Assembly (NCBI RefSeq): GCF_030817475.1
Contig: NZ_JAUSZJ010000002.1
Span: forward strand, 1,014,501-1,078,500
Reading direction: 5' to 3'
DNA: 64,000 nucleotides
DNA from: Streptomyces sp. V2I9
Lineage (GTDB): Bacteria > Actinomycetota > Actinomycetes > Streptomycetales > Streptomycetaceae
The position numbers and the translations under genes are program-made. How positions within the stretch are numbered: position 1 is the stretch's first letter; each line of letters opens with the position of its first letter. The notes under the pieces were generated by a model. The model worked only from the letters and a program-made list of their open reading frames with translations, did not search any database and was not told the DNA's origin. Shown one piece after another: positions 27,758-36,268 of the stretch.

Positions 27758-29050
27758 TCAACCTTTCCACACCGGCTCCGGAAGGCCGAGGTGCGACCGC
27801 AGCGTGGAGCCGGTGTACGCGGAGCGGAACGCCCCGCTCTCCTGGAGGATCGGGACGACCCGGTCGACGAAGTCGTCCAGGCCGCCGGGGGTGAGATGGG
27901 GGACGAGGATGAAGCCGTCGGCGGCCCGTCCGTCGACGAACGCGGTCAGCTCGGCGGCGACGGTGGCGGGCGAGCCGACGAACGACTGCCGGGCGGTCGT
28001 CTTGATGACGGTCCCCCGCAGCGAGAGCCCCTTGGCCTCGGCGAGCGCGCGCCAGCGGGCGGCGGTCTCCAGGGGGTCGCCGTGCCGGACCCGCCCCTGG
28101 GTGATCCCGGAGTCGGGGACCGGGTCGAAGTCGGGGAGCGGGCCCTCGGGGTCGTACGCGGAGAGGTCGGTGCCCCAGACCTGTTCGGCGGCGAGGATCG
28201 CGTTCTGCGGGGAGACCTGCCGGCGGCGGATCTCGTACGCCAGCTCCTGCGCCTCGGCGTCGGTGTCGCCGGTCACCACCGTGACGCCGGGCATGATCCT
28301 GAGGTCGTCGGGCTGCCTGCCGTAGGCGGCGAGTCTGGACTTGACGTCGGCGTAGAAGGCGCGGCCGGCCTCCAGGGTGCCGTGGCGGGTGAAGATGACG
28401 TCGGCGGCGGACGCGGCGAACTCCCGGCCCTCGTCGGAGTCCCCGGCCTGGATGACCACCGGATGCCCCTGCGGCGAGCGCGGGACGGTGAACTCACCGG
28501 AGATCGTGAACTGCGGCCCCTCGTGGGAGAACGGCCGCGAGACGCCGTCGGGCGTCCAGGAGTCCCACAGCTCGCGGGCGGTGGCGACGAACTCGGCGGC
28601 CCGTACGTACCGGTCGGCCCGGTCGAGGTAGCCGCCCCGGCGGAAGTTCTCCCCGGTGAAGGCGTCCGAGGAGGTCACCACGTTCCAGGCGGCGCGGCCC
28701 GCGCTGAGGTGGTCGAGGGTGGCGAGCCGGCGGGCGAGTTCGTAGGGCTCGTTGAAGGTGGCGTTGACGGTGGCCGCGAGGCCGAGCCGTTCGGTGACGG
28801 CGGCCAGTGCGTTGAGCACGGTCAGGGACTCGGGCCTACCGACCACGTCCAGGTCGTGGATGCGGCCGTTGTGCTCGCGCAGCCGCAGCCCTTCGGCGAG
28901 GAAGAAGAAGTCGAACTTCCCGCGCTCCGCGGTCCGGGCCAGGTGCTCGAAGGAGGAGAAGTCGATCTGGCTGCCGGAGCGGGGATCGGCCCACACGGTG
29001 GTGTTGTTGACGCCGGGGAAATGGGCGGCGAGGTGCATCGGGCGCGGCAC
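27758..29050 (-). CDS. NtaA/SnaA/SoxA/DszA-type FMN-dependent monooxygenase
   Basis: GTG 29050 lies two bases after the upstream gene's stop and has AAGGGGG upstream. The 430-residue protein is a bacterial luciferase-like (LLM) oxygenase of the nitrilotriacetate/dibenzothiophene-sulfone group: AAHFPGVNNTTVWAD, GKFDFFFLAEG, AWNVVTSSDAFTGENFRRGG and QAGDSDEGREFAA are characteristic. It uses FMNH2 from a separate reductase to oxidise a C-S or C-N bond. Context with a second monooxygenase and a polar-amino-acid ABC importer suggests a sulfur-containing substrate. No flavin reductase gene is seen nearby. Confidence 0.88.
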   Translation of the reverse strand: MPRPMHLAAHFPGVNNTTVWADPRSGSQIDFSSFEHLARTAERGKFDFFFLAEGLRLREHNGRIHDLDVVGRPESLTVLNALAAVTERLGLAATVNATFNEPYELARRLATLDHLSAGRAAWNVVTSSDAFTGENFRRGGYLDRADRYVRAAEFVATARELWDSWTPDGVSRPFSHEGPQFTISGEFTVPRSPQGHPVVIQAGDSDEGREFAASAADVIFTRHGTLEAGRAFYADVKSRLAAYGRQPDDLRIMPGVTVVTGDTDAEAQELAYEIRRRQVSPQNAILAAEQVWGTDLSAYDPEGPLPDFDPVPDSGITQGRVRHGDPLETAARWRALAEAKGLSLRGTVIKTTARQSFVGSPATVAAELTAFVDGRAADGFILVPHLTPGGLDDFVDRVVPILQESGAFRSAYTGSTLRSHLGLPEPVWKG

Positions 29051-29052
29051 GG

Positions 29053-30129
29053 TCAGGCCCCCTTCGCGGCGGTCCGGGCGGTGGCGTACCGGCTGGCGGG
29101 GCGTGGGAGTCCCAGGTGTTCGCGCAGGGTGCCGCCGGGGTGGAAGGTGCGGAAGAGGCTGCGGTGCTGGAGGAGGGCCACGGTGCCGTTGACGATCCTT
29201 TCGAGGTCGCGTTCGGGGGTGATGGGGGTGAGGTGGAAGCCGTCGGCCGCGCCGGAGCCGTGCCACCGGGCGATGAGGTCGGCGAGATCGACGGGCCCGC
29301 CCCGGAAGTAGGTGCCGCGCCCGGCGAGCCGCGGCCCGGTCTCCAGCCCCGGCTCCGGCGTGGTCTCCACGTCACCGAGGTCGACGGTGAGGGCGACCAG
29401 GACCCGCAGGGCCGCCGGGTCGCGCCCGAGGGCGGCGGCCCTGGCGCGCACCTCGTCGCGGACGGCGGCCGCCTGCTCGGGGGTGGTGGCCCGGATGTGG
29501 ACGACGTCGGCGTGCCGGGCGGCGGCCTCGCGGGCCGGGGCGGTGGTGGCGTCGAGGACGGTGACGGGCCGGCCCTGGGGCGGACGCGGCACGATCGCGG
29601 GCCCCTTGACGGTGAAGGCGGTGCCGGCGAAGTCGACGTGGTGGAGCTTGTCCCGGTCGATGAAGCGACCGGTGGCGGTGTCCCTGATCTCGGCGTCGTC
29701 CTCCCAGCTGTCCCAGAGCCGTCCGGAGACGTCGGCCACCTCGCCGGCCTCCTGCCACAGCGCGGCGGGGGGCGCGGCGCGGCGCCTGCCGAACAGCCGG
29801 GCCTCCGCCTCGGTGGTGGAGACGTCTGCCTGCCAGCCCGCCCGGCCCCGGCTCACCCAGTCGAGGGTGGCGACGGCCGAGGAGACGTGGAAGGGCTCGG
29901 TGTGGGTGGTGGTGACGGTCGGGACGAGGCCGATCCGGTCGGTGCCGGGGGCGACGCGGGCGAGGACGGCGAGCGCGTCGAGACCGGGCCGGGCGAACGA
30001 GTCGCCCAGGGTGACGTAGTCGAGCGCGCCGTCCTCGGCCAGCTCGGCCAGCCGGAGGTAGTGCCCGGCGTCGTAGTGGGGCGGGCCGCCGATCTCGGCG
30101 GCGAGGTGGAGGTGGGTACGGGCGGACAT
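29053..30129 (-). CDS. LLM-class flavin-dependent oxidoreductase
   Basis: The 358-residue protein is a second luciferase-like oxygenase: HLHLAAEIGGPPHYD, ALDYVTLGDSF, DRIGLVPTVTTTHTEPFHVS, GRAGWQADVSTTE, and the C-terminal GAADGFHLTPITPERDLERIV. It is about 70 residues shorter than its neighbour and clearly diverged, so the two may act on successive intermediates. ATG 30129 follows GAGAGG; a longer frame upstream to 30612 is a shadow of the binding-protein gene. Confidence 0.85.
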   Translation of the reverse strand: MSARTHLHLAAEIGGPPHYDAGHYLRLAELAEDGALDYVTLGDSFARPGLDALAVLARVAPGTDRIGLVPTVTTTHTEPFHVSSAVATLDWVSRGRAGWQADVSTTEAEARLFGRRRAAPPAALWQEAGEVADVSGRLWDSWEDDAEIRDTATGRFIDRDKLHHVDFAGTAFTVKGPAIVPRPPQGRPVTVLDATTAPAREAAARHADVVHIRATTPEQAAAVRDEVRARAAALGRDPAALRVLVALTVDLGDVETTPEPGLETGPRLAGRGTYFRGGPVDLADLIARWHGSGAADGFHLTPITPERDLERIVNGTVALLQHRSLFRTFHPGGTLREHLGLPRPASRYATARTAAKGA

Positions 30130-30230
30130 GCGGGACCTCTCGGGTCGGCGGGGGGGGGAGGCTCGCCGGGGCGTCGTCGGGGCCGGGCCGGGCGCGGCGC
30201 TGCCGCGACGACGGGCCCGCGGCGCCGGCG

Positions 30231-31205
30231 TCAGTTCGTGGGTTTCGGCAGGCCGGGCGGGTTGATCTCCGACTTCTCCACGGCCTCGCCGCTCAGCCCC
30301 CAGCGCTTGAGGACCGCGCCGTACGAGCCGTTCCGGATGATGTGGTCGATCGCGGCGGCGTACGCCTTCACCAGGCCGCTGTCCTTCTTGGTGGTGGCGG
30401 CGATCTTGCCCTGGAGGTCCCCGCCGGCCCCGGAGAGCCGGCCGACGATCTCGGACCGGCCCGCCGTGGCGACGTGGTAGGCGGCGTTGGGGCTGGGGCC
30501 GAGGTGGGCGTCGATGCGGCCGGACCGGAGGGCCAGGTAGTAGTCGGTCTCCTTCTGGAAGTACTTGATGTCCACCGGCTCGCGCCCGGCCCTGGTGTTC
30601 TCCTCGCTCCACTCGAGCAGGATCTTCTCCTGGTTGGTGCCGGAGGAGACCGAGATCGTCTTCCCGGCCACGTCGGCGGGGCCCTTCACCTTCCAGCCGG
30701 AGCCCTTCTCGGCCTCGAAGGCGATGTTGTCGAGCCGGTAGGTGGCGAAGTCGTACTTCTCCTTGCGCTCCTCGGTCACCGTCACGTTGGACACGACGGC
30801 GTCGAACTTGGAGCTGTCCAGGCCGACGAAGAGGTTCTCCCAGGAGACCTCCTCGAACTGCGGCTTCAGCCCCAGGGTGTCGGCGACGAGGGTGGCGATG
30901 TCGATCTCGGAGCCGATCCGGGTCCGGTCGTCGGTGGCGTAGAAGCCGAGCGGCGGCGAGGCGTCGGCGCTGGACCCGATGCGCAGCGTGCCGCGCTCGC
31001 GGACCGCCTCGGGGACGAGGGCGGCGGCGGCAGCCGCCTTCTCGCCCCTGATGCGGTCCTGGTCGGGGCCGATGTCGACCCCGGTGTCCTGGTGGCCCTC
31101 GGGGCCGGCAGGGCCGGTGGCGGGGTCGGAGGCGCCGCAGGCGGCGAGCAGACCGGTGGCGGTGAGCACGGCGAGGGCGAGGGTGGTGCCGCGGCGGACG
31201 GACAC
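30231..31205 (-). CDS. Amino-acid-type ABC transporter substrate-binding lipoprotein
   Basis: GTG 31205 follows AAGGAG. The 324-residue protein has a lipoprotein signal with lipobox LLAAC and then a family 3 solute-binding domain (RERGTLRIGSSADASPPLGFY, GSEIDIATLVADTLG, SKFDAVVSNVTVTEERKEKYDF, KTISVSSGTNQEKILLEW). This family binds polar amino acids including cystine. It heads the monooxygenase genes and follows the ATPase gene, all on the same strand. Confidence 0.9.
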   Translation of the reverse strand: MSVRRGTTLALAVLTATGLLAACGASDPATGPAGPEGHQDTGVDIGPDQDRIRGEKAAAAAALVPEAVRERGTLRIGSSADASPPLGFYATDDRTRIGSEIDIATLVADTLGLKPQFEEVSWENLFVGLDSSKFDAVVSNVTVTEERKEKYDFATYRLDNIAFEAEKGSGWKVKGPADVAGKTISVSSGTNQEKILLEWSEENTRAGREPVDIKYFQKETDYYLALRSGRIDAHLGPSPNAAYHVATAGRSEIVGRLSGAGGDLQGKIAATTKKDSGLVKAYAAAIDHIIRNGSYGAVLKRWGLSGEAVEKSEINPPGLPKPTN

Positions 31206-31246
31206 GTACGGACTCCTTGGGGCGAGAGGCGGTGGCGGAAGGCGGT

Positions 31247-32020
31247 TCAGAGGACCTTGGAGAGGAAGGCGCGGGTGCGTTCCTGGACGGGGTGGTCGAG
31301 TACGGCGGCGGGCGGGCCCTGTTCGACGACGCGTCCTTCGTCCATGAAGACGACGGTGTCGGCGACCTCGCGGGCGAAGCCGATCTCGTGGGTGACGACG
31401 ATCATCGTGGTGCCGCTGCGGGCGAGGTCCTTGATGACGTCGAGGACCTCCCCGACGAGTTCGGGGTCGAGGGCGGAGGTCGGCTCGTCGAAGAGCAGCA
31501 GCCGGGGTTCCAGGGCCAGGGCACGGGCGATGGCGACGCGCTGCTGCTGGCCGCCGGAGAGCCGGCCGGGGTAGACCGCCGCCTTGTCCAGCAGGCCGAC
31601 CCGGTCCAGCAGCTCCTCCGCTGCGGCGACGGCCTCCTTGCGGGGGCGGCGCAGCGCCGCGACGGGCGCCTCGACGATGTTCTCCAGGACGGTGAGGTGC
31701 GGGAAGAGATGGAAGTTCTGGAAGACGAACCCGATTCTCGTGCGCTGGCGCAGCACCTCGCGTTCGCGCAGCTCGTAGAGCTTGTTCCCCTCCCTGCGGT
31801 AGCCGACCAGGGAGCCGTCCACGCTGATCCAGCCCCGGTCGACCTTCTCCAGGTGGTTGATGGTGCGCAGCAGGGTGGACTTGCCGGAGCCGGAGGGGCC
31901 GATGACGACGGTCACCTCGCCGGGACGGACCGCCAGGTCGATCCCGCGCAGCACCTCCAGGGCACCGAACCTCTTGTGCACGGAGCGGATTTCGACCATG
32001 GCATCGCTGGGTGCGCTCAT
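31247..32020 (-). CDS. ABC transporter ATPase, polar amino acid type
   Basis: ATG 32020 overlaps the permease stop as ATGA. The 257-residue protein has Walker A GPSGSGKST, Q-loop FQNFHLF, signature LSGGQQQR, Walker B LLLFDEPTSALDP and switch His in VTHEIGF, all intact. It is the only ATPase for two permease genes in the cluster, so it probably powers a heterodimeric importer. An overlong frame reaching 33505 is a shadow. Confidence 0.93.
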   Translation of the reverse strand: MSAPSDAMVEIRSVHKRFGALEVLRGIDLAVRPGEVTVVIGPSGSGKSTLLRTINHLEKVDRGWISVDGSLVGYRREGNKLYELREREVLRQRTRIGFVFQNFHLFPHLTVLENIVEAPVAALRRPRKEAVAAAEELLDRVGLLDKAAVYPGRLSGGQQQRVAIARALALEPRLLLFDEPTSALDPELVGEVLDVIKDLARSGTTMIVVTHEIGFAREVADTVVFMDEGRVVEQGPPAAVLDHPVQERTRAFLSKVL

Positions 32021-32922
32021 CGCACGGCCCCCTTGGCGTAGTGGCGTTCGACGTAGTGCTGGAGGACGGAGAGCGCGGTGGTGAGCAGGATGTACCAGAC
32101 GGTGGCGACCATCAGCAGGGGCACCACCCGGCCGTTGCGGCCGTAGACCACCTGCACCTGGTAGAAGAGTTCGCCGATCGCCATGACGGAGACGATCGAG
32201 GTGCCCTTGAACAGCGAGATGATCTCGTTGGCGGCGTTGGGCAGGATGGAGCGCATGGCCTGCGGGAGGACGATGCGCCGCAGCTGCCGGAGCCGGGGGA
32301 TGCCGAGGGCCGCCGCCGCCTCCAACTGGCCCTGTTCCACGGCCAGTACGCCGCCGCGCACGATCTCCGCCGCGTACGCGGCCTGGTGCAGGGCGAGGCC
32401 GAGGACGGCCGCGCTGGTCGCGCCGACGAGGTTCATCGTGTCGAAGGCGAAGAAGCCGGGCCCGAACGGGATGCCGAACGTCAGTTCCTCGTAGAGGTAG
32501 GCGAGGTTGAACCAGAACAGCAGTTGCACGATGAGCGGGATCGAGCGGAACGCCCAGATGTAGCCGTACGCGGCGGTCCGCAGGAACCTGCTCTCCGAGA
32601 GCCGTGCGAAGGCCAGGACGACGCCGAGGGCGAAGCCGATCGCCGTTCCGTAGAGGGTGAGCTGGAGGGTGATCCAGACGGCCTGGAGAATGGTCGGCGC
32701 GGTGAAGAACCGGGCGAAGACGGCCCACTCCCAACCGGGGTTCGTGATCAGCCCGTTGAGGAACTGGGCCAGCAGGACGGCCGTGGCGGCGATGGCGGCC
32801 CGGCGCCACGGGTGGCGGACGGGGACGACGGTGAGCGCCTCGTGGTCGGCGTCGGCCCCGTCCGCCTGCACGGTGGGCGGCCCGATGGGCGGGTCGATGG
32901 GCGGATCGCTGGTCAGCGACAT
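32017..32922 (-). CDS. ABC transporter permease, polar amino acid type
   Basis: The 301-residue protein has a Pro-rich N-terminal extension and about five to six membrane helices with the HisM/TcyB EAA loop AAALGIPRLRQLRRIVLPQA. It closely resembles the second permease at 34836, consistent with a heterodimer. RBS GGGAGT... lies before the ATG at 32922. Confidence 0.9.
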   Translation of the reverse strand: MSLTSDPPIDPPIGPPTVQADGADADHEALTVVPVRHPWRRAAIAATAVLLAQFLNGLITNPGWEWAVFARFFTAPTILQAVWITLQLTLYGTAIGFALGVVLAFARLSESRFLRTAAYGYIWAFRSIPLIVQLLFWFNLAYLYEELTFGIPFGPGFFAFDTMNLVGATSAAVLGLALHQAAYAAEIVRGGVLAVEQGQLEAAAALGIPRLRQLRRIVLPQAMRSILPNAANEIISLFKGTSIVSVMAIGELFYQVQVVYGRNGRVVPLLMVATVWYILLTTALSVLQHYVERHYAKGAVR

Positions 32923-32997
32923 GAAGGGAGTCCTTGGGCGCGGAAGCGGCGGCGGTACGGGAACGGGGCGGTACGGAGGAGGGCGGGTCGGGCCGGG

Positions 32998-34839
32998 TCA
33001 GGAGGCGCGGTCGGCGCGACAGGAGAGGTCGCGCAGGAACGTGAGCACGGCGCGCGCGGCGGCGTCGTTCTGCCGGAAGGCGGGACCGCCGGTACGGGGG
33101 CGGGTGAACGCGCCGGCGGCGCGGGCGGTGGTGAACGGGCCGAGCGCGAAACGGCGCGGATGCGGGCGGCCCTCCCGGTCCAGCACCCGGCTGTCGGCCG
33201 GGTCCACGGAGAGGAGCCCGGTGTCGGTGATCGCGGCCCCGTCGTCGCGCAGGGCGCGCAGCAGGGGGCTGGCGGTGTGCCGGAGCGAGGGGTCGGGCAG
33301 CCGGGCCTCGACCAGGGCGCGGGCCTCGGTGGCCGCGCCGGGGACGGTGGCGCTCCGGGCCCGGAAGAGGCCCCGCTCCTCGTCGGCCTCCACGGTGAGT
33401 CCCGCGCCCAGGAAGCGGACGACGCCGGCCCGTGAGAGGGCCAGGAGTTGCCGGAGGCGGGGGCCGGGCGGGCCGGAGGCCAGATGGCTGAAGAACCCGT
33501 GCCACCAGGGGTCGGTGTCACCGAGCCGGACGAGCTGGGCGTAGACGGAGAGCAGTCCCAGGAAGACGGCGAGGTCCTCGCTGTGCTCCGGGTCGTGACG
33601 GCGGGTCAGGTCGTCCGTGATGTACGCGCGCAGGGCTTCCTGGAGGGCGTCGGGCGAACCGTGGCGTACTCCGTCGAGCGGCCGGTCGAGCGCGTCGAGG
33701 TCGAGCCGGTCCGCGGGGTCGGGCACGGCCTCGGCGATGAGGCCGGCCAGTTCGGGGCTGCCCGGATCGGCGGCGGCGTACTTCTCGGCGAAGACCTCGT
33801 GGTCCAGGGCGGTGCGTTCGGGGTGGGAGGTGAACAGCCGGTGGTAGTGGGCGTGGCCCAGCTCCTTCACGACGACCGGCCAGACATCGCTCCGGAAGTC
33901 GGCCGGCTTCTTCCCGCGCAGCACCTTCTCGGCCCATTCGGGCCCCAGGAACCGCGGCAGGGGCGGGCGTTCGCCGGTCCAGGAGTAGCCGATCTTCGCG
34001 TGGTACGGGACCCCGCGCCGCGATCCGACGTACAGGACCGGCTCGCGGCCCGAAGGCGCGTAGACCCCGCCCTCGTGGCGGCCGCCGCGCCCCTCGGTGA
34101 GCAGGACCATCAGGTCGATGAAGGCGAGCCCGAAGCCCCGGACGATGACCGGTTCGCCGGGGCGCAGGGCGTCGAGGTCGCTGTCGGCGGTGAAGTCGGG
34201 CGGCAGGTGCACCAGACCGTGCCGCCGGGCGAAGTCGCCCAGCCTGGCGTGCTCCGGTTCCCGCTCGGCGTCGAGGTGGCCCACGGTCAGGACGACGAGG
34301 TCGGCGAGGAGCGGTTCGGCGCGGCCCTGGAGCCGGACGTGCTGGCGGCCGCCGCGCGGACCGCCGACGGCGAGGGCGGTGGTGCGGTGCTCGTGCACGG
34401 TGATGCCGGGCGGCAGGGCGGCCAGGGCGCGCCGGTAGGTCCAGCGCAGGTAGGCGCTCTGGAGGCGCCGGGTGGGAAAGTCGGTCCCGGTGAGGGCGTG
34501 TATCTCGGCGAGCACGGCGGGGTCCGCGTCCGGGGTGACCCGCCCCGCGCGGACGTCGTCGGCCCAGGCGTCCAGGGCCGGTCCCGCCACGACGGGGCCG
34601 GCCTGCTCCACCGTCTCGTCGGTGAACATGGTGACGTCCTCGGCCATGGAGTTCATCCAGAGCAGCGGCGACTGGTCGGGCCGCCAGATCCGGCCGCCGC
34701 CCGGTGGGTGGGGGTCCACGAGGTGGATGTCCAGACGCGCGTCTCCGTACAGCTCACCGGCGCTGGCGGCGATGCGCTCGACGACCCCGGTGCCGCGCGG
34801 TCCGCCGCCGATCACCACGACGGCGGGTGCGGTGCTCAT
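32998..34839 (-). CDS. FAD/NAD(P)-binding protein
   Basis: ATG 34839 overlaps the permease stop as ATGA. The 613-residue protein opens with a Rossmann dinucleotide motif VVVIGGGPRGTG, followed by HLVDPHPPGGGRIWRPDQ, and a second region VIVRGFGLAFIDLMVLLTEGRGG, matching the large FAD-NAD(P)-binding family (PF13454-like) found next to transporters and siderophore or sulfur genes. It is embedded between two permease genes. It might supply reduced flavin or oxidise the imported compound; both are inference. Confidence 0.85.
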   Translation of the reverse strand: MSTAPAVVVIGGGPRGTGVVERIAASAGELYGDARLDIHLVDPHPPGGGRIWRPDQSPLLWMNSMAEDVTMFTDETVEQAGPVVAGPALDAWADDVRAGRVTPDADPAVLAEIHALTGTDFPTRRLQSAYLRWTYRRALAALPPGITVHEHRTTALAVGGPRGGRQHVRLQGRAEPLLADLVVLTVGHLDAEREPEHARLGDFARRHGLVHLPPDFTADSDLDALRPGEPVIVRGFGLAFIDLMVLLTEGRGGRHEGGVYAPSGREPVLYVGSRRGVPYHAKIGYSWTGERPPLPRFLGPEWAEKVLRGKKPADFRSDVWPVVVKELGHAHYHRLFTSHPERTALDHEVFAEKYAAADPGSPELAGLIAEAVPDPADRLDLDALDRPLDGVRHGSPDALQEALRAYITDDLTRRHDPEHSEDLAVFLGLLSVYAQLVRLGDTDPWWHGFFSHLASGPPGPRLRQLLALSRAGVVRFLGAGLTVEADEERGLFRARSATVPGAATEARALVEARLPDPSLRHTASPLLRALRDDGAAITDTGLLSVDPADSRVLDREGRPHPRRFALGPFTTARAAGAFTRPRTGGPAFRQNDAAARAVLTFLRDLSCRADRAS

Positions 34840-35714
34840 CGCGCACCCGCCGTGCCGCGGGCGTAGTACCGCTCGACGTAGCGCTGGCCGATGCTCAGCA
34901 CCGTGGTGACGGCCGCGTACCAGAGGGTGGCGACGAGGAGCAGCGGGACGACCTGGTAGGTGCGGTGGTAGACGAGCTGGACGGAGTACAGCAGGTCCTG
35001 CACGGCGATGATGCTGACGATGGAGGTGCCCTTGAGCGTGCCGATGAGCATGTTCCCGGCCGGCGGGACGATGGAGCGCATCGCCTGGGGCAGCACGATG
35101 CGCCGGAACCGCCGCCAGGGGCCGAGGCCGAGGGACTGGGCGGCCTCCACCTGCCCGCGCTCGACGGAGAGGATGCCGCCGCGCACGACCTCGGCGGCGT
35201 ACGCGGCCTCGTGCAGGGTCAGCCCGATGACGGCGATGGCGACCGGGCCGAGGAGGCGGGTCGTGGAGACGCCGAGGATCTGCGGGTACAGGGCGCCGAT
35301 GTTGAACCAGAACAGCAGCTGGACCAGGATCGGGGTGGACCGGAACAGCCAGATGTAACCCCAACCGACCCCCTGGAGAACCGGGTTGCCGGAAAGCCGC
35401 AGCACGGCGAGCAGGGCGCCCAGGGCGAATCCGAGCACCATGACCACGGCGGTGAGCCAGACCGTGAGCCACAGTCCGCGCAGGACGGGCACGGTGGCGA
35501 AGTAGGAGAACACGACGTCCCACTGGAAGGCGTCGTTGCGGACGACCGAGTTCAGGGCGAGGGCGAGCAGGACGAGGACGGCGACGGCCGCCGCCCGACG
35601 GCCCGTTCGGCGCACCGGGACGATACGCGGCAGGGCCTCGGGACCGTCCTCGGCCGCCGACCGGGAGACGGCGGGCGACGGGGAGGAGGGCGGTGGGACG
35701 GTCTGCGGGGGCAT
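34836..35714 (-). CDS. ABC transporter permease, polar amino acid type
   Basis: The 292-residue protein is a paralogue of the permease at 32017: similar N-terminal soluble extension, AVLVLLALALNSVV first helix, GYIWLFRSTPILVQLLFWFN and EAA loop AQSLGLGPWRRFRRIVLPQA. It is the promoter-proximal gene of the minus-strand transporter operon. Confidence 0.9.
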   Translation of the reverse strand: MPPQTVPPPSSPSPAVSRSAAEDGPEALPRIVPVRRTGRRAAAVAVLVLLALALNSVVRNDAFQWDVVFSYFATVPVLRGLWLTVWLTAVVMVLGFALGALLAVLRLSGNPVLQGVGWGYIWLFRSTPILVQLLFWFNIGALYPQILGVSTTRLLGPVAIAVIGLTLHEAAYAAEVVRGGILSVERGQVEAAQSLGLGPWRRFRRIVLPQAMRSIVPPAGNMLIGTLKGTSIVSIIAVQDLLYSVQLVYHRTYQVVPLLLVATLWYAAVTTVLSIGQRYVERYYARGTAGAR

Positions 35715-35808
35715 GGGGAGCTCCGTGGAGGTTCAGCTCGAACACGGGGCGTACCTTCACACCGGAAACCACACGCGGACCGGGCCCCTCAGCGCCGGTC
35801 CGCCTCCG

Positions 35809-35838
35809 AGATAAGCGGCGTGCGCGGGGAGTTGTCAA
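35809..35838 (-). promoter_or_regulatory. Promoter of the minus-strand transporter operon
   Basis: On the minus strand TTGACA (35838-35833) is followed after 18 bases by TTATCT (35814-35809), a good vegetative-type promoter. The predicted start near 35802 gives a leader of about 90 bases before the permease ATG. Confidence 0.6.
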
Positions 35839-35874
35839 GCCTGTCCACACTGTGAGCCGTACGCCGGACGCCGG

Positions 35875-35903
35875 TTGACGCGCATCCGGATGGCTGGTCC
35901 ACT
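35875..35903 (+). promoter_or_regulatory. Promoter of the leader peptide and binding-protein gene
   Basis: TTGACG (35875-35880) and a weak TCCACT (35898-35903) are spaced by 17 bases. The predicted start coincides with the ATG at 35910, so the leader peptide would be leaderless. Confidence 0.5.
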
Positions 35904-35909
35904 GAGCGC

Positions 35910-35981
35910 ATGCATCCGCAGCAGTGGCTGGTCACCCGCTCCCACATCGACTTCGGTCGTGTGTGGTCCTCCTCCTGTTGA
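35910..35981 (+). CDS. Cys-ending regulatory leader peptide
   Basis: A 23-codon frame starts ATGCATCCG at 35910 and ends with a Cys codon and TGA. The tail RSHIDFGRVWSSSC matches the His-Ile/Val-Asp ... Arg-Val ... Cys pattern of short actinobacterial peptides annotated as putative leader peptides upstream of sulfur and cysteine genes. There is no Shine-Dalgarno site, and promoter spacing suggests a leaderless message. It sits 287 bases before the plus-strand binding-protein gene. A ribosome slowed at the terminal Cys codon under low cysteinyl-tRNA could control downstream transcription; that is inference from similar leaders. Confidence 0.72.
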   Translation: MHPQQWLVTRSHIDFGRVWSSSC

Positions 35982-36268
35982 GCCGACCCCACTGCTGTCC
36001 GGTTCCTCCCTGCTCACGCCGCTTCTCCTCCGGCGTTCGAGCCCCGTTTCCCGCGTGACTTCACCTTCACCACACAGCGTCGCCCTCCCCTCGCCCTGAC
36101 GTGCCCTTCCTCGGCCTGCGTTGCCGTTGCCCCCGCCTCGCCCCGTCGATCCTTCCTTCCCTCCCCGGCCGATGTTCCACCGCTCTCCGGGCCGCCACGG
36201 CTCCGTGCCGTGCCACCGTGCCGGGAGGGGTGGCCGGCCTCTCCCGACGAACCCGGAGAAGCACCGCC
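35982..36268 (+). promoter_or_regulatory. C/T-rich leader, possible Rho-dependent attenuator
   Basis: The 287 bases between the leader peptide and the binding-protein start are strongly pyrimidine rich on the plus strand, with runs such as CCTTCCTTCCCTCCCC near 36150 and very few A residues, and no convincing protein frame. C-rich, G-poor, unstructured RNA is the substrate preferred by Rho. I see no intrinsic terminator. A long in-frame extension from 36101 is not used because the lipoprotein start at 36269 has its own GGAG. Confidence 0.4.

Noticed and set aside
35838..35885. Second leader peptide on the minus strand before the permease operon
   Set aside because: A 16-codon frame exists, but it lies upstream of and overlapping the predicted promoter and lacks the His-Ile-Asp...Cys pattern.
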